In this document: piece after piece, positions 1 through 8,503 of the stretch | Position numbering within the stretch: the stretch's first letter is position 1 | Layout of the letters: each line of letters opens with the position of its first letter | From: Hymenobacter sp. HSC-4F20 | GTDB taxonomy: Bacteria; Bacteroidota; Bacteroidia; Cytophagales; Hymenobacteraceae | Direction of reading: 5' to 3' | NCBI RefSeq assembly: GCF_019599275.1 | Contig: NZ_JAHZTD010000002.1 | Coordinates: 930,001 to 994,000, forward strand | DNA: 64,000 nucleotides | Translations under genes and position numbers: made by a program | The notes under the pieces: model-generated | What the model saw: the letters and a program-made list of their open reading frames with translations, nothing else | Told to the model about the DNA's origin: nothing | Database searches by the model: none

Positions 1-60
1 AGCACAACTCCGGGGGCGGCCTGGGTGGCGCAGCCCTCCGGAAGCGCTGTGCTCAGTGGA

Positions 61-87
61 AAACGGCAGGCTAGGGCCTGCCGTTTT
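61..87. terminator. Bidirectional intrinsic terminator
   Basis: Perfect 11-bp inverted repeat (arms 61-71 and 76-86) with a 4-base loop and T-rich flanks on both sides. It lies just downstream of the minus-strand Roadblock gene and could also end a plus-strand transcript entering from the left edge. Confidence 0.75.
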
Positions 88-123
88 CTAAATTACTGTA
101 GAGATAGAAGCATTCAGTGAAGC

Positions 124-501
124 TTAGTTGAGGCTGCTGGCGTGAGTGCGCAGTACTTCGCGGGCAATGGCCAGATTAGTGTCGCGGGAGTTTACCACCA
201 AGTAAATAAACTTGTTGTTTTCCGTCAGCTTCAGCAAATGAATCTGATTGGTGAGGGTAATGAGAATGTCCTCAATAGTTTCGCCGGCCAGCTTCAGGGC
301 CGACATAGCCTTCTGCTTCTGCTTTACTACTTCCGTGTTATAGGCAGCCGCCGTGTCGGGGTTAATAGAGGGCGAGTTGGAGTGCGAAGCCAGGCTCATG
401 CCGGAGTTAGTATCTACTACGGCTACGGCCACTAGGCTGGGCAGGTCGTTCAGGATGCCTTCTACTACTTTACCGGCGGGGTTATTAACTGAGTAAGCCA
501 T
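124..501 (-). CDS. Roadblock/LC7-like domain protein
   Basis: Small soluble protein of 125 aa with no signal peptide. The pattern resembles the Roadblock/LC7 fold: a first strand with VAVAVVDTNSGMSLAS, a central helix, then strands including IHLLKL and FIYLVVNS, and a last helix beginning with AIAREVLR. In bacteria such proteins usually act as dimeric regulators of small Ras-like GTPases (MglB type) or as cytoskeleton-associated factors. No GTPase gene lies beside it in the window, so any partner is encoded elsewhere. It is monocistronic, followed by a hairpin at 61-87. The fold is inferred from sequence pattern alone and the exact role is unknown. Confidence 0.6.
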   Translation of the reverse strand: MAYSVNNPAGKVVEGILNDLPSLVAVAVVDTNSGMSLASHSNSPSINPDTAAAYNTEVVKQKQKAMSALKLAGETIEDILITLTNQIHLLKLTENNKFIYLVVNSRDTNLAIAREVLRTHASSLN

Positions 502-728
502 GCTACTGGGTTGAAGAAAATATGGAGATGAGGAAGTGAAAAATCAATCTGCACAAGCCGCCTGTTCCTCTTCTGCCACCATGCCCAAGCCCACGCGTTG
601 GCCTGCTTCCGGCGACGTAAAAGAAGTTGTAAAAAAACTTGTGGGTAAATCAGTGAGGCTGTTGTGTCTAGCCCCAGATCATGACCGATCTACTCCACAA
701 ATATCCCCCAGCACTTCCCTTGAAAAAA

Positions 729-759
729 TGATAATGATCAATCTTAAAAATGATTATCA
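729..759. promoter_or_regulatory. Fur-box-like AT-rich palindrome
   Basis: TGATAATGATCA at 729-740 and TGATTATCA at 751-759 form an interrupted dyad reminiscent of Fur or other iron-type operators (consensus built from GATAAT units). No clear target gene begins directly downstream on either strand; the nearest is the Roadblock gene starting at 501. The match is visual only. Confidence 0.25.
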
Positions 760-1016
760 TCACTTATTTCCCGCAGTTTTAATTTGGTCTCCCACAATGG
801 GATTAGCAAAATTATATTTCCGCTAATTTACAAAACATTTGCGCGGCGCCCAGCCTCCCAGCACAGTATTTCTTTCAAGCACAGATACGAAACAGGATAT
901 TTTCTGGTTTCAACACGGCTTATCTTTCAATAAAAATAGTGTCCATCCACTCCTGCTGGCTCCCCTGTACCCCACGTCTACCTAAGGAAGTGGTGCGGAT
1001 TTGCCGTAGGGGAGCT

Positions 1017-1082
1017 AGCACCGACTGTCAACGCCCTATACTTCCCGACTAAAGGCTTTGCAGGGCGTTGACAGTCGGTGCT
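1017..1082. repeat. Perfect 21-bp inverted repeat with 24-base spacer
   Basis: Arms at 1017-1037 and 1062-1082 are exact reverse complements. There is no T-run after either arm, which argues against a simple terminator. It lies about 125 bp beyond the 3' end of the Crp/Fnr gene. It could be a dispersed palindromic repeat, a processed structure in the mRNA, or a site for a dimeric protein. Confidence 0.7.
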
Positions 1083-1206
1083 GGCTTTGTGCAGGGGGAG
1101 CCACCCAACCAAGAGCAGAGCCACCGGCACACGCGTGTTTTCAGGCGGCAGTAGCCGTTTCTGGCCCTGCCTACCGAAACCCAAAGCGCAACCCCGCTCT
1201 GGGAAT

Positions 1207-1914
1207 CTAGCTGTACAAGGACGCCAAGTGGGTAAGTTTGGCCAGGTTCAGCACCGTAATACGACTCCCTTGGGTGGCTACAATGCCTTCCTCCCGCAAT
1301 TCGGACAGCAGACGGCTGGCAGTTTCCTTGGCCGTGCCCGTTAGGGCGGCCAGGTCGTCGCGGGAAATGGGGATGCTGAAGTGCGTATCGGTATCGGGCC
1401 TGAACAGGTTGTAGAGCAGCAACAGGGCTTCGGCCAACCGCTCACGCACGGGCTTGTAAGCCGTATGCAGCAAACGCTCCTCAGTTTCGCCTAAGGCTTG
1501 GGCTAGCAGGCGCAGTAAGGACTGGGAAAACTGCGGATTCTGGTTAATGATGCTAAAGAAATCGGTGCGCGGCACCAAGCACACTACGCAGTCGGTGAGG
1601 GCCGTAGCCGCAGTAGAATACGTGCCACCCATCATCAGGGAGCGGTAGCCCAGCACGTCGCCTTCTTTGGCCAAGCGCACAATCTGCTCCTTGCCATCGG
1701 GGCTGATCTTGGAGACTTTTACCTTCCCCTGGTAAATACAATAGAGCCCGCCCGGCCGACCACCCTGCTGAAAGATAACTTGGCCCTTGTGGTAGGACTG
1801 ATGGACTTTTCCTCCCGAAATGAGCGCCAACTCACTGTGCTGGCAGGAACCCAGCAACGACTGCCCCAGATGCGGACAGCCTTGGCAGTTCGCCGGAATT
1901 GACGGTACAACCAT
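1207..1914 (-). CDS. Crp/Fnr family transcriptional regulator
   Basis: A 235-aa transcription factor. Residues about 30-150 form a cyclic-nucleotide-binding-like beta barrel (GKVKVSKISPDGKEQIVRLAKEGDVLGYRSL) and residues about 165-235 a winged helix. The recognition helix contains KETASRLLSEL, so it keeps the E-x2-S-R pattern typical of FNR-type proteins that read TTGAT-like half-sites. The N-terminus has Cys10, Cys13 and Cys24, and Cys109/Cys112 lie in the sensor domain. This layout resembles the four-cysteine [4Fe-4S] site of FNR, so an oxygen or NO sensor is plausible, though cluster binding is inference. A near-match -7 element (TAGTTGTG, 1951-1944) lies about 30 bp upstream. It is monocistronic. 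Confidence 0.85.
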   Translation of the reverse strand: MVVPSIPANCQGCPHLGQSLLGSCQHSELALISGGKVHQSYHKGQVIFQQGGRPGGLYCIYQGKVKVSKISPDGKEQIVRLAKEGDVLGYRSLMMGGTYSTAATALTDCVVCLVPRTDFFSIINQNPQFSQSLLRLLAQALGETEERLLHTAYKPVRERLAEALLLLYNLFRPDTDTHFSIPISRDDLAALTGTAKETASRLLSELREEGIVATQGSRITVLNLAKLTHLASLYS

Positions 1915-2313
1915 AACCTAAGCTTAAGCGAGTAGAATTATTGCACAACTATGACTTTCCATTCACTACGCACTGAGCCGATAGCCAGGGGGCAGGACTG
2001 CGCTTGCGCAGCCTCTGCAAAGTTCAAAATTTCACGGAGTAAAGTCTTGTCCACAAGCAAAATTCTAGCCTCACTGCTGATAGGCGCCTAACCACAACGA
2101 AAGCCTTTTCGTGCCAGTACAGGCAATTTATCGATTAATTATTTTTTAACAGAGGAGAGTCAGCCAAAAAATTCGCGTCTCAAATTGAAAAGCAACGCTC
2201 CCATAATTGGAATTACAATCCCGGAATAAGATAAATTATTGGCTGCACATCCGGCAATTGCTCCTGTACGCTGCACCCGCGCTGTCGTAGCGGGGGCGCG
2301 GGGGTAGGCCTGC
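1915..2313. other. Intergenic region upstream of the Crp/Fnr gene
   Basis: Roughly 400 bp holding the likely promoter of the Crp/Fnr gene at its left end, an AT-rich core at 2100-2245, and a GC-rich imperfect hairpin near 2275-2312 that probably ends the aminopeptidase transcript. No coding potential was recognised. Confidence 0.5.
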
Positions 2314-4011
2314 TCATTCAACTAGCACCCCAATGTAGTAATTCTGGGTATCCACCTCCAGGTTGTCTTTGGTAAGGCCTGACAAGTTCAGGGGCTGGAA
2401 GGAGGTGGTAGTGGGCACCAGCTGATACTCGCCACCCTTGATCCGGACCCGCACGGGCAAATTGAACTCGGGCACAGCGGCAATCCAGCGGGCCTGGGCA
2501 CCCCGGGAGGTAAAGCGCACCTCCAGCGTGGGCAAGCTGGCATGGCGCAGGTACTGGTCGAATACCGGCGTGAGATTCTGGCCAATCTGCTGATTAAAGT
2601 AGTTTACTACCTGCCCGGTCGTAACGGTTTGGTGGTAGAAGGTGCGGGAAAGGCCGCGCAGCAGTTCGCGCCACCGGGCATCGTCGGGCACGTAGGCCGT
2701 CCGGATAAGGTTCAGCAGGTTGCTGCCCTTGTCGTACATATCGGAGGAGCCTTCCTTGTTTACCTCGTAGGGGCCGATGATGGGGCCATCGTTCTGGATA
2801 TTGCGGCGCTGACCGTGGATGTACTGCCGGGCCGCATCCTTCCCGAACTGGCTTTCCACGAACAGGGCTTCGGAGTAAGTAGTGAAGCTCTCATGGATCC
2901 ACATATCGGCAATGTCCTTGCTGGTGATGTTGTTGCCAAACCACTCGTGCCCGCTTTCGTGGATGATAATAAAGTCCCACTTCAGGCCCCAGCCGGTTTC
3001 GGAGCGGTCGGCGCCCAAGTAGCCGTTCTGGTACTTGTTGCCATAAGCCACGGCGCTCTGGTGCTCCATACCCAAGTGCGGCGTTTCTACCAGCTTGAAC
3101 CCGTCTTCATAGAAAGGATAGGGCCCGAACCAGTTTTCCATGGACTTGAGCATGGGCTTCACGTTGGCCGCGAACTGGGTTTTGGCCTTCGCCAGGTTTT
3201 CGGGCAGCACCCAGTAGTCGAGGGGTAGCTTGCCCTTTTCGCCGGCGTATTCATCACTGAAATGAGTGTAGTCGGCCACATTGAGGGCCACATCGTAGTT
3301 GTTGATGGGGTTGTTCACAAACCAATCGAACCGGGTGGCGCCGCTTTTCAGGGGAGTGGTTTTGCGCAGGCGGCCGTTCGATACATCCTTGAGGCCCTTG
3401 GGCACCGTCACGCTGATGAGCATGCTGTCTACCTCGTCGGCCTGGTGGTCTTTGGTGGGCCACCAAATGCTGGCTCCTACCCCCTGGCAGGCCGTAGCAA
3501 CCCAGGGTTTGCCCTTGCTATCCTGCGTGAACACGAAGCCTCCGTCCCAGGGCGCGTGCTTGGCTTCGGTGGGCTGGCCGGCGTAGTACACCGTAAACTC
3601 GGCCCGGCTCCCCTTTCGAATAGCTTCCGGAAAGGTGACGAACACGGCATTGGCTTCACGGGTAAATGGCACCGGCTTGCCCTGGTATTCTACCTTCTCC
3701 ACCTTCAGATTAGCAAACAGATCGAACTGCAGCTTGGTGAAGTCTTGGGTGGCCGTGAAGCGGAACAGGTTGGAGCCCCGAATGGCTTTCTTGGCTACGT
3801 CCAGCTGCACATCGAGGTGGTAGTAGTTGATGTCGTAGCAGGTGCGCAGGGGTGAGAGGTGCCCCCGCAACGAATCAGCCCGGGTGAAAGACGATTTGGG
3901 CTGCATCAGCTGAGCCGAGGATACGTGGGCCAGCCCGAGCATGCTGGCAGCGAGAAGAGCAGAGAAAAAGCGCACAGACAAATAGCGTGGGTAGGCAGTA
4001 AAGAACGGCAT
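2314..4011 (-). CDS. M1 family zinc aminopeptidase, secreted
   Basis: A 565-aa zinc metallopeptidase of the M1 (gluzincin) family, removing N-terminal residues from peptides. The first about 34 residues are a signal peptide ending near SSAQ, so it acts in the periplasm or outside. The N-terminal beta domain precedes a GMEH motif (equivalent to GAMEN, binding the substrate amino terminus). The zinc site is HESGH (His351, Glu352, His355) followed by exactly 18 residues and Glu374. The C-terminal part is shorter than in ERAP-type enzymes because the long helical domain IV is missing, as in other compact bacterial M1 proteins. It is monocistronic, divergent from the EamA gene. Exact substrate preference cannot be read from sequence. 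Confidence 0.93.
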   Translation of the reverse strand: MPFFTAYPRYLSVRFFSALLAASMLGLAHVSSAQLMQPKSSFTRADSLRGHLSPLRTCYDINYYHLDVQLDVAKKAIRGSNLFRFTATQDFTKLQFDLFANLKVEKVEYQGKPVPFTREANAVFVTFPEAIRKGSRAEFTVYYAGQPTEAKHAPWDGGFVFTQDSKGKPWVATACQGVGASIWWPTKDHQADEVDSMLISVTVPKGLKDVSNGRLRKTTPLKSGATRFDWFVNNPINNYDVALNVADYTHFSDEYAGEKGKLPLDYWVLPENLAKAKTQFAANVKPMLKSMENWFGPYPFYEDGFKLVETPHLGMEHQSAVAYGNKYQNGYLGADRSETGWGLKWDFIIIHESGHEWFGNNITSKDIADMWIHESFTTYSEALFVESQFGKDAARQYIHGQRRNIQNDGPIIGPYEVNKEGSSDMYDKGSNLLNLIRTAYVPDDARWRELLRGLSRTFYHQTVTTGQVVNYFNQQIGQNLTPVFDQYLRHASLPTLEVRFTSRGAQARWIAAVPEFNLPVRVRIKGGEYQLVPTTTSFQPLNLSGLTKDNLEVDTQNYYIGVLVE

Positions 4012-4144
4012 TCCGGGGGAAGCGCTGCATAGTGCACCTGCAGCTGGCGTGCGGGCCCGCTGAGTACTCAGCCTAAAAGAGCAGCCAAGCTACAGGTTGC
4101 CGGGCCGAGATATTGCTACCCCCTTTCTTCCTGCGAAACTACCG

Positions 4145-4152
4145 TAGGTTTG
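4145..4152 (+). promoter_or_regulatory. Bacteroidota -7 element of the EamA gene
   Basis: TAGGTTTG matches TAnnTTTG exactly. It lies 23 bp before the ATG at 4176 and thereby supports that start over the upstream TTG at 4113. No good -33 box is seen. Confidence 0.6.
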
Positions 4153-4175
4153 CGGCCGGTTCTACTTCCGTATCT

Positions 4176-5108
4176 ATGTCCACGAACACCGCTACCCATT
4201 CGCGCGCTTCCCTGCTGCTGGCTTTTGCTGCCGTCTATATCATCTGGGGCTCTACCTACCTGGGCATCCGGTTTGCCATTGAGTCGATGCCGCCGCTGCT
4301 GATGGCTGGCAGCCGCTATGCGCTGGCGGGGGCGGTGCTGTACGGGTTTATGCGGCTGCGCGGCGAGCCGGCCCCTACTTGGCGCGGGTGGGGTGTGGCC
4401 CTGATTATCGGGATTTGCCTGCTGGCTTTTGGCAATGGCGGCGTGACGCTGGGCGAGCAGTACATTCCATCGGGACTGGCGGCGCTGCTGGCCGCTACGG
4501 TGCCTATGTTTCTGGCGGTGCTGGGCTGGTGGAGCGGGGTAGCCCAGCGCCCTACCCCGGCCGTGGCCCTGGGTTTGTTTTGCGGACTAGGTGGGGTGTA
4601 CCTGCTGGCTCGTACGCCGGGGGCCAGCCATGTGGCCCTGCCGGGGCACGAAACCTTGGGCATGGGGCTGGTGCTTACGGCCGCGCTGGTGTGGGCTATT
4701 GGCTCGTTGTACTCCAAGCGCCACCAACCCAGCCCTTCGCCTTTCCTTTCGGGCGGCATGCAGATGCTGTGCGGCGGACTGGTGATGCTGGTAGTGGGGC
4801 TGCTGCGCGGCGAGGCCCACGGGTTCGAGCTGGCTCAGGTGACGGCTAAATCCTGGACGGCTTATGTGTATCTGGTTACGTTCGGGTCGATTGTGGCCTT
4901 TACCGCATACATCTGGCTGCTGCGGGCTGTGGAGCCGGCGCTGGCCGGCACCTATGCCTTCGTGAACCCGGTGGTAGCTGTGCTGCTGGGGTGGGCATTT
5001 GCCGGCGAGGCCCTGAATGTGGGGATGCTGGGCGGAGCCGGCCTTATTGTGCTGGCGGTGGCGCTGGTAGTGCTGGGCGGCCGAAAGCCAGTAAAGTCTG
5101 GTAGCTAG
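4176..5108 (+). CDS. EamA (DMT superfamily) transporter
   Basis: Inner-membrane exporter of 310 aa with about ten hydrophobic helices in two EamA repeats (about residues 8-140 and 155-300). The first repeat carries the family signature IIWGSTYLGIRFAIE and the second AFTAYIWLL with a closing ALAGTYAFVNPVVAVLLGW. Relatives export amino acids, purines or other metabolites; the substrate here is unknown. The ATG at 4176 is preferred because a TAGGTTTG promoter element lies 23 bp upstream, which would remove the longer frame beginning at 4113. The glycosidase gene follows after only 40 bp, so cotranscription is possible although the functions look unrelated. Confidence 0.9.
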   Translation: MSTNTATHSRASLLLAFAAVYIIWGSTYLGIRFAIESMPPLLMAGSRYALAGAVLYGFMRLRGEPAPTWRGWGVALIIGICLLAFGNGGVTLGEQYIPSGLAALLAATVPMFLAVLGWWSGVAQRPTPAVALGLFCGLGGVYLLARTPGASHVALPGHETLGMGLVLTAALVWAIGSLYSKRHQPSPSPFLSGGMQMLCGGLVMLVVGLLRGEAHGFELAQVTAKSWTAYVYLVTFGSIVAFTAYIWLLRAVEPALAGTYAFVNPVVAVLLGWAFAGEALNVGMLGGAGLIVLAVALVVLGGRKPVKSGS

Positions 5109-5148
5109 CTGCTGGGGCTACGCCGGCCTCTCTTCTTTGCCTTCGCGT

Positions 5149-7884
5149 ATGCGGAGGGCTCACCTGTTTGCTGGTTTCTTGCTTATCCTAGGCCTATTCG
5201 GTTCCTGCCAGATGCAAAATACTTCCCCTGCTGCTACCCCTTTTATCGGCTCAAACCCTATTTGGCACGCCGACGCTTACACGGTCTACCCCGACTCGGT
5301 GGTGCAGGGCTCCTGCATAGCCCAGGCCGTGTCGAGCACGGAGCTAACCTCTACCTACTGTAGTCCGCCCAACGCTTTTCTGAGCCCGCGCATTAGCTTC
5401 AAGTTCAGTATTAACGGGCAGGACAATGAAATGCCTATTGGTCAGGACCATGTGCTTGTGGCCCTACCCCTGCCCGGGGGTCAAACCCTCGAAACGCCGG
5501 TTATCGTCTTCGGGCAGCAATTCTTGGACGAAACGCCTATTCCGGCCGATACCTATCTGGAGCCCAACACCCGCCTGAAAATCAGGCTGGACCTGCGGCC
5601 CCTGCTGGCCTCATTTCGGGAGCAGGGCTACTACCAGCTCTACACCGGACAGAAACTTTATCAGCACGATTTTCAGCGTGTATTCGTGGCCGGCAGCACG
5701 GCACCGTTGAGCTGGGACTTCGCTAGCCTTAGCCAGACACCCGAGCTGGAACTGAAGGACCCCGATGGCAACGGCATCTACGAAACAACGCTCACACTTC
5801 ATGCACCTACCGCTACCCCCGCGGCTACCCGCACCTGGAAGCACAGCCTCGATGTGAGCCACTTCCCCCAGTATTCTTCCGACTACCCCCTGCTCGATGC
5901 CTTATATAACCTGTCTTTGGAAGAAGCTAAGCGGGCCGTGGAGCCCGACGGCACCTTCCGGACCGGGCAGGAGTGGGCTGGCGTCTGGACCCGCGACATT
6001 AGCTACAGCATCCTTCTGGCCCAAGCCGCCTTGCAGCCCGAGGTAGCCAAAACCAGCTTGCTGCGCAAAGTCACGCCGGAGGGCCGCATCGTGCAGGATA
6101 CCGGTACGGGCGGGGCCTACCCCTGCTCCACCGACCGGATGATCTGGGCCGTGGCCGCCTGGGAAGTGTACCAAGCTACCGGCGACGAGGCGTGGCTGCG
6201 CCAGGTGTATCCTATTGGTAAGAAGTCGATAGAAGATGACGTGCAGAACGCCTATGACCCGGCCACTGGGCTGGTGCGCGGCGAGTCGTCGTTTCTGGAC
6301 TGGCGGGAGCAAACCTACCCCGCCTGGATGCAGCCCGCCGATATTTACCAGAGCCAGGCTCTGGGCACGAATGCAGTACATTATCAGGCCAATGCCATCG
6401 TAGCCGAAATGGCTGCGCTATTGGGCGACACTGCTACCGCTGAGCAGTATCGGCAGCAGGCTCAGGCTATCCGCACGGCTATAAATGAGCACCTGTGGCT
6501 ACCAGAGCAGGGTGCGTACGGGCAGTTTCGCTACGGCCGGATCTACCCGGTACTTTCGCCGCGGAGCGAAGCCTTGGGGGATGCCTTAAGCGTGCTGTTT
6601 GGGGTAGCGCCTTCCAGTCGGGCAACTAGCATCATCGCCCGTTCGCCCCTCATGGAGTATGGCGTGCCATGCATTTACCCACAGATTTCGGGGATTCCGC
6701 CCTACCACAATAATGCAGTGTGGCCCTTTGTCCAGAGCTTTTGGGGGCTAGCGGCCGCACAAGTAGGCAACGAAACAGCCTTTCTGGCCAGCATAGCGGC
6801 GGTGGCTCGTCCGGCAGCATTGTTTCTAACCAATAAGGAAAACTTCGTGGCCTCCAACGGCGACTTCAGTGGCACCCAGATCAACAGCAGCAACATGCTC
6901 TGGAGCTTGTCGGGCACTGTGGGGCTAGTGTATAAAGGCTTGTTTGGGATGCGCTTTGAACCGACGCGCTTGGTGTTCGCGCCCTTTGTTCCGCAGGCCC
7001 TGCGGGGTACGCACCGCCTTACCAATTTCTCTTACCGCGGTGCTGTTCTTGACATTGAGCTAACCGGCTTCGGCAACCAGATTGACAGCATTACGCTCGA
7101 TGGGCAGCCCCTGCCGGAAGCGTATATACCCGCCACTCTCGCTGGCCAGCATCAGCTATATATTACGTTGGTTAATCATTCGCCTGAGCCAGCATATCAC
7201 GTTAACCAGGTGGCCCACCACGTTTCGCCACCTACCCCGGCTCCACAGTATACAGCGGGCTACCTCAGCTGGCCGGCCGTACCTTGGGCCGCTACCTACC
7301 ACATCCTGCGCAACGGCCAGGTTACAGCTCGCACTACCGACACCAGCTTTCCAATCCTTACCCCCACGGCCTATACCGAATTTCAGATAATAGCTGTGGA
7401 CTCCGCCGGTTTTGAGTCGTTTGCTAGTGAGCCGCTCGCCGTAGAGCCTGCCCCATTCCAAATGAGTATAGAGTTGGCAGCAACCCTGCCTGATTTAGCA
7501 TCCTGCTACCCCGGCTCGGATGGCAAAGCCTCGGTAGAAATCAGCACGACAATTAACCGCACCTTAACTATCCCGGTAACTGTGCCCCACGATGGAGTAT
7601 ATGCCCTTGACTTCTATTATGCCAATGGCAACGGCCCCATCAGCACCAGCAACAAATGCGCTTTCCGGACGCTCCGGCTGGGCCAGCAGCAACTGGGCAC
7701 CGTGGTACTACCCCAGCGCGGCGAACAAGCCTGGGCAGATTGGGGGTACTCTAACCCAGTTGTAGCGCGCCTGCCCAGCGGCCACCTCCTGCTAACTCTG
7801 AGCCTGGAGGAAGCCAACCAGAATATGCACGGCGAAGTCAACCACGCCTTACTTCACCACCTGCGCCTAACGCACCTAGAGTAG
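5149..7884 (+). CDS. Lipoprotein six-hairpin glycosidase of unassigned family
   Basis: A 911-aa surface or periplasmic lipoprotein: the leader ends in LFGSC with the lipidated Cys20. After a beta-rich domain (about 25-200), residues about 230-640 form an all-alpha catalytic region of the (alpha/alpha)6 six-hairpin type, with GVWTRDISY (Asp283), GESSFLDWR and YHNNAVWPFVQSFWG as candidate active-site segments. A fibronectin-III-like module (about 690-765) and a C-terminal jelly-roll, CBM-like module (about 775-911) follow. The fold resembles GH63, MGH1 and related clans, so a glycan-cleaving role is likely; substrate and retaining/inverting mechanism are unknown. The ATG at 5149 is chosen over a TTG at 5137 because it gives a clean lipoprotein signal. 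It lies 40 bp downstream of the EamA gene. Confidence 0.8.
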   Translation: MRRAHLFAGFLLILGLFGSCQMQNTSPAATPFIGSNPIWHADAYTVYPDSVVQGSCIAQAVSSTELTSTYCSPPNAFLSPRISFKFSINGQDNEMPIGQDHVLVALPLPGGQTLETPVIVFGQQFLDETPIPADTYLEPNTRLKIRLDLRPLLASFREQGYYQLYTGQKLYQHDFQRVFVAGSTAPLSWDFASLSQTPELELKDPDGNGIYETTLTLHAPTATPAATRTWKHSLDVSHFPQYSSDYPLLDALYNLSLEEAKRAVEPDGTFRTGQEWAGVWTRDISYSILLAQAALQPEVAKTSLLRKVTPEGRIVQDTGTGGAYPCSTDRMIWAVAAWEVYQATGDEAWLRQVYPIGKKSIEDDVQNAYDPATGLVRGESSFLDWREQTYPAWMQPADIYQSQALGTNAVHYQANAIVAEMAALLGDTATAEQYRQQAQAIRTAINEHLWLPEQGAYGQFRYGRIYPVLSPRSEALGDALSVLFGVAPSSRATSIIARSPLMEYGVPCIYPQISGIPPYHNNAVWPFVQSFWGLAAAQVGNETAFLASIAAVARPAALFLTNKENFVASNGDFSGTQINSSNMLWSLSGTVGLVYKGLFGMRFEPTRLVFAPFVPQALRGTHRLTNFSYRGAVLDIELTGFGNQIDSITLDGQPLPEAYIPATLAGQHQLYITLVNHSPEPAYHVNQVAHHVSPPTPAPQYTAGYLSWPAVPWAATYHILRNGQVTARTTDTSFPILTPTAYTEFQIIAVDSAGFESFASEPLAVEPAPFQMSIELAATLPDLASCYPGSDGKASVEISTTINRTLTIPVTVPHDGVYALDFYYANGNGPISTSNKCAFRTLRLGQQQLGTVVLPQRGEQAWADWGYSNPVVARLPSGHLLLTLSLEEANQNMHGEVNHALLHHLRLTHLE

Positions 7885-7960
7885 CATCCGTTTACTACTC
7901 TCCTACCTCTTCGCTCTGGCCGAACCCGAACCTGGCCGAAGATATGCAACGTGTAAAGCC

Positions 7961-8353
7961 ATGTCCGAAACCCTATCCGATATTCAATCCGAAGAAGACA
8001 TTCGCCGGTTGGTAGATGCCTTTTATAGCCGCGTGCAAACCGATGACCTGATTGGGCCAATTTTCGAGGCGGTGGTACACGGCAATTGGCCCCGGCATTT
8101 GGCCACCATGTACGACTTCTGGAGCAGCTTGCTACTGAGTACCAGCCGCTACCGGGGCCGGCCCTTCCCCAAACACCTGGCCCTCCCCGTCGACAGCCGG
8201 CATTTCCAGCGCTGGCTCTCGTTGTTTGTAGAAACGGTAGAAGCGCATTTCAGTGGTCCGAAGGCCGATGAAGCAATATATAAAGCAGGCAACCTTGCCA
8301 CCATTTTTCAGTATCGTATCGAGCAGGCGCGGAACCCGCTTAACCTGCTATGA
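7961..8353 (+). CDS. Group III truncated hemoglobin
   Basis: A 130-aa cytoplasmic globin of group III (class P), heme-binding. Key residues can be placed by comparison with Campylobacter Ctb: Tyr22 (B10), His46 (E7, in WPRHLATMYDFW), proximal His72 (F8, in FPKHLALP) and Trp85 (G8, in HFQRWL). Family members bind O2 and NO and are linked to peroxidase-like or NO-related chemistry. A second, more divergent copy follows 150 bp downstream. An FNR-like regulator is encoded about 6 kb upstream, but no operator linking them was identified. Confidence 0.9.
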   Translation: MSETLSDIQSEEDIRRLVDAFYSRVQTDDLIGPIFEAVVHGNWPRHLATMYDFWSSLLLSTSRYRGRPFPKHLALPVDSRHFQRWLSLFVETVEAHFSGPKADEAIYKAGNLATIFQYRIEQARNPLNLL

Positions 8354-8465
8354 AACTTTTTATAGATAAAGTACCTTTACGGTCTGCTAATCAGCGCGAA
8401 AGGATATAATTTCGAGGAATCGGGAAAATATTTTTCGCGAATTGGCGAATATCCAGCAACCTGCG

Positions 8466-8473
8466 TAAATTCG
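8466..8473 (+). promoter_or_regulatory. Possible promoter of the second globin gene
   Basis: TAAATTCG matches TAnnTTTG at all but one position. A TTG at 8442-8444, 21 bases upstream, could be the -33 element. It lies 30 bp before the ATG at 8504. Confidence 0.35.
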
Positions 8474-8503
8474 CTACGTATCCACCAGTCCTACCCCGTA
8501 CGT

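Larger units (their letters stand above)
502..1206. other. Gene-poor intergenic region with inverted repeats
   Basis: About 700 bp between two minus-strand genes with no convincing gene. Short open frames on both strands (536-826 plus, 978-1184 minus) show no recognisable domain. An AT-rich part (about 690-960) carries a Fur-box-like palindrome at 729-759. The right part is GC-rich and carries a perfect 21-bp inverted repeat at 1017-1082. It may be decayed coding sequence or a site where repeats accumulate. Confidence 0.5.

Noticed and set aside
536..826. Open frame of 96 codons on the plus strand
   Set aside because: Composition changes halfway, it runs through an AT-rich palindrome and has no domain or ribosome-binding context.
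978..1184. Open frame of 68 codons on the minus strand
   Set aside because: It lies across the 21-bp inverted repeat and is explained by that structure; no protein-like features.
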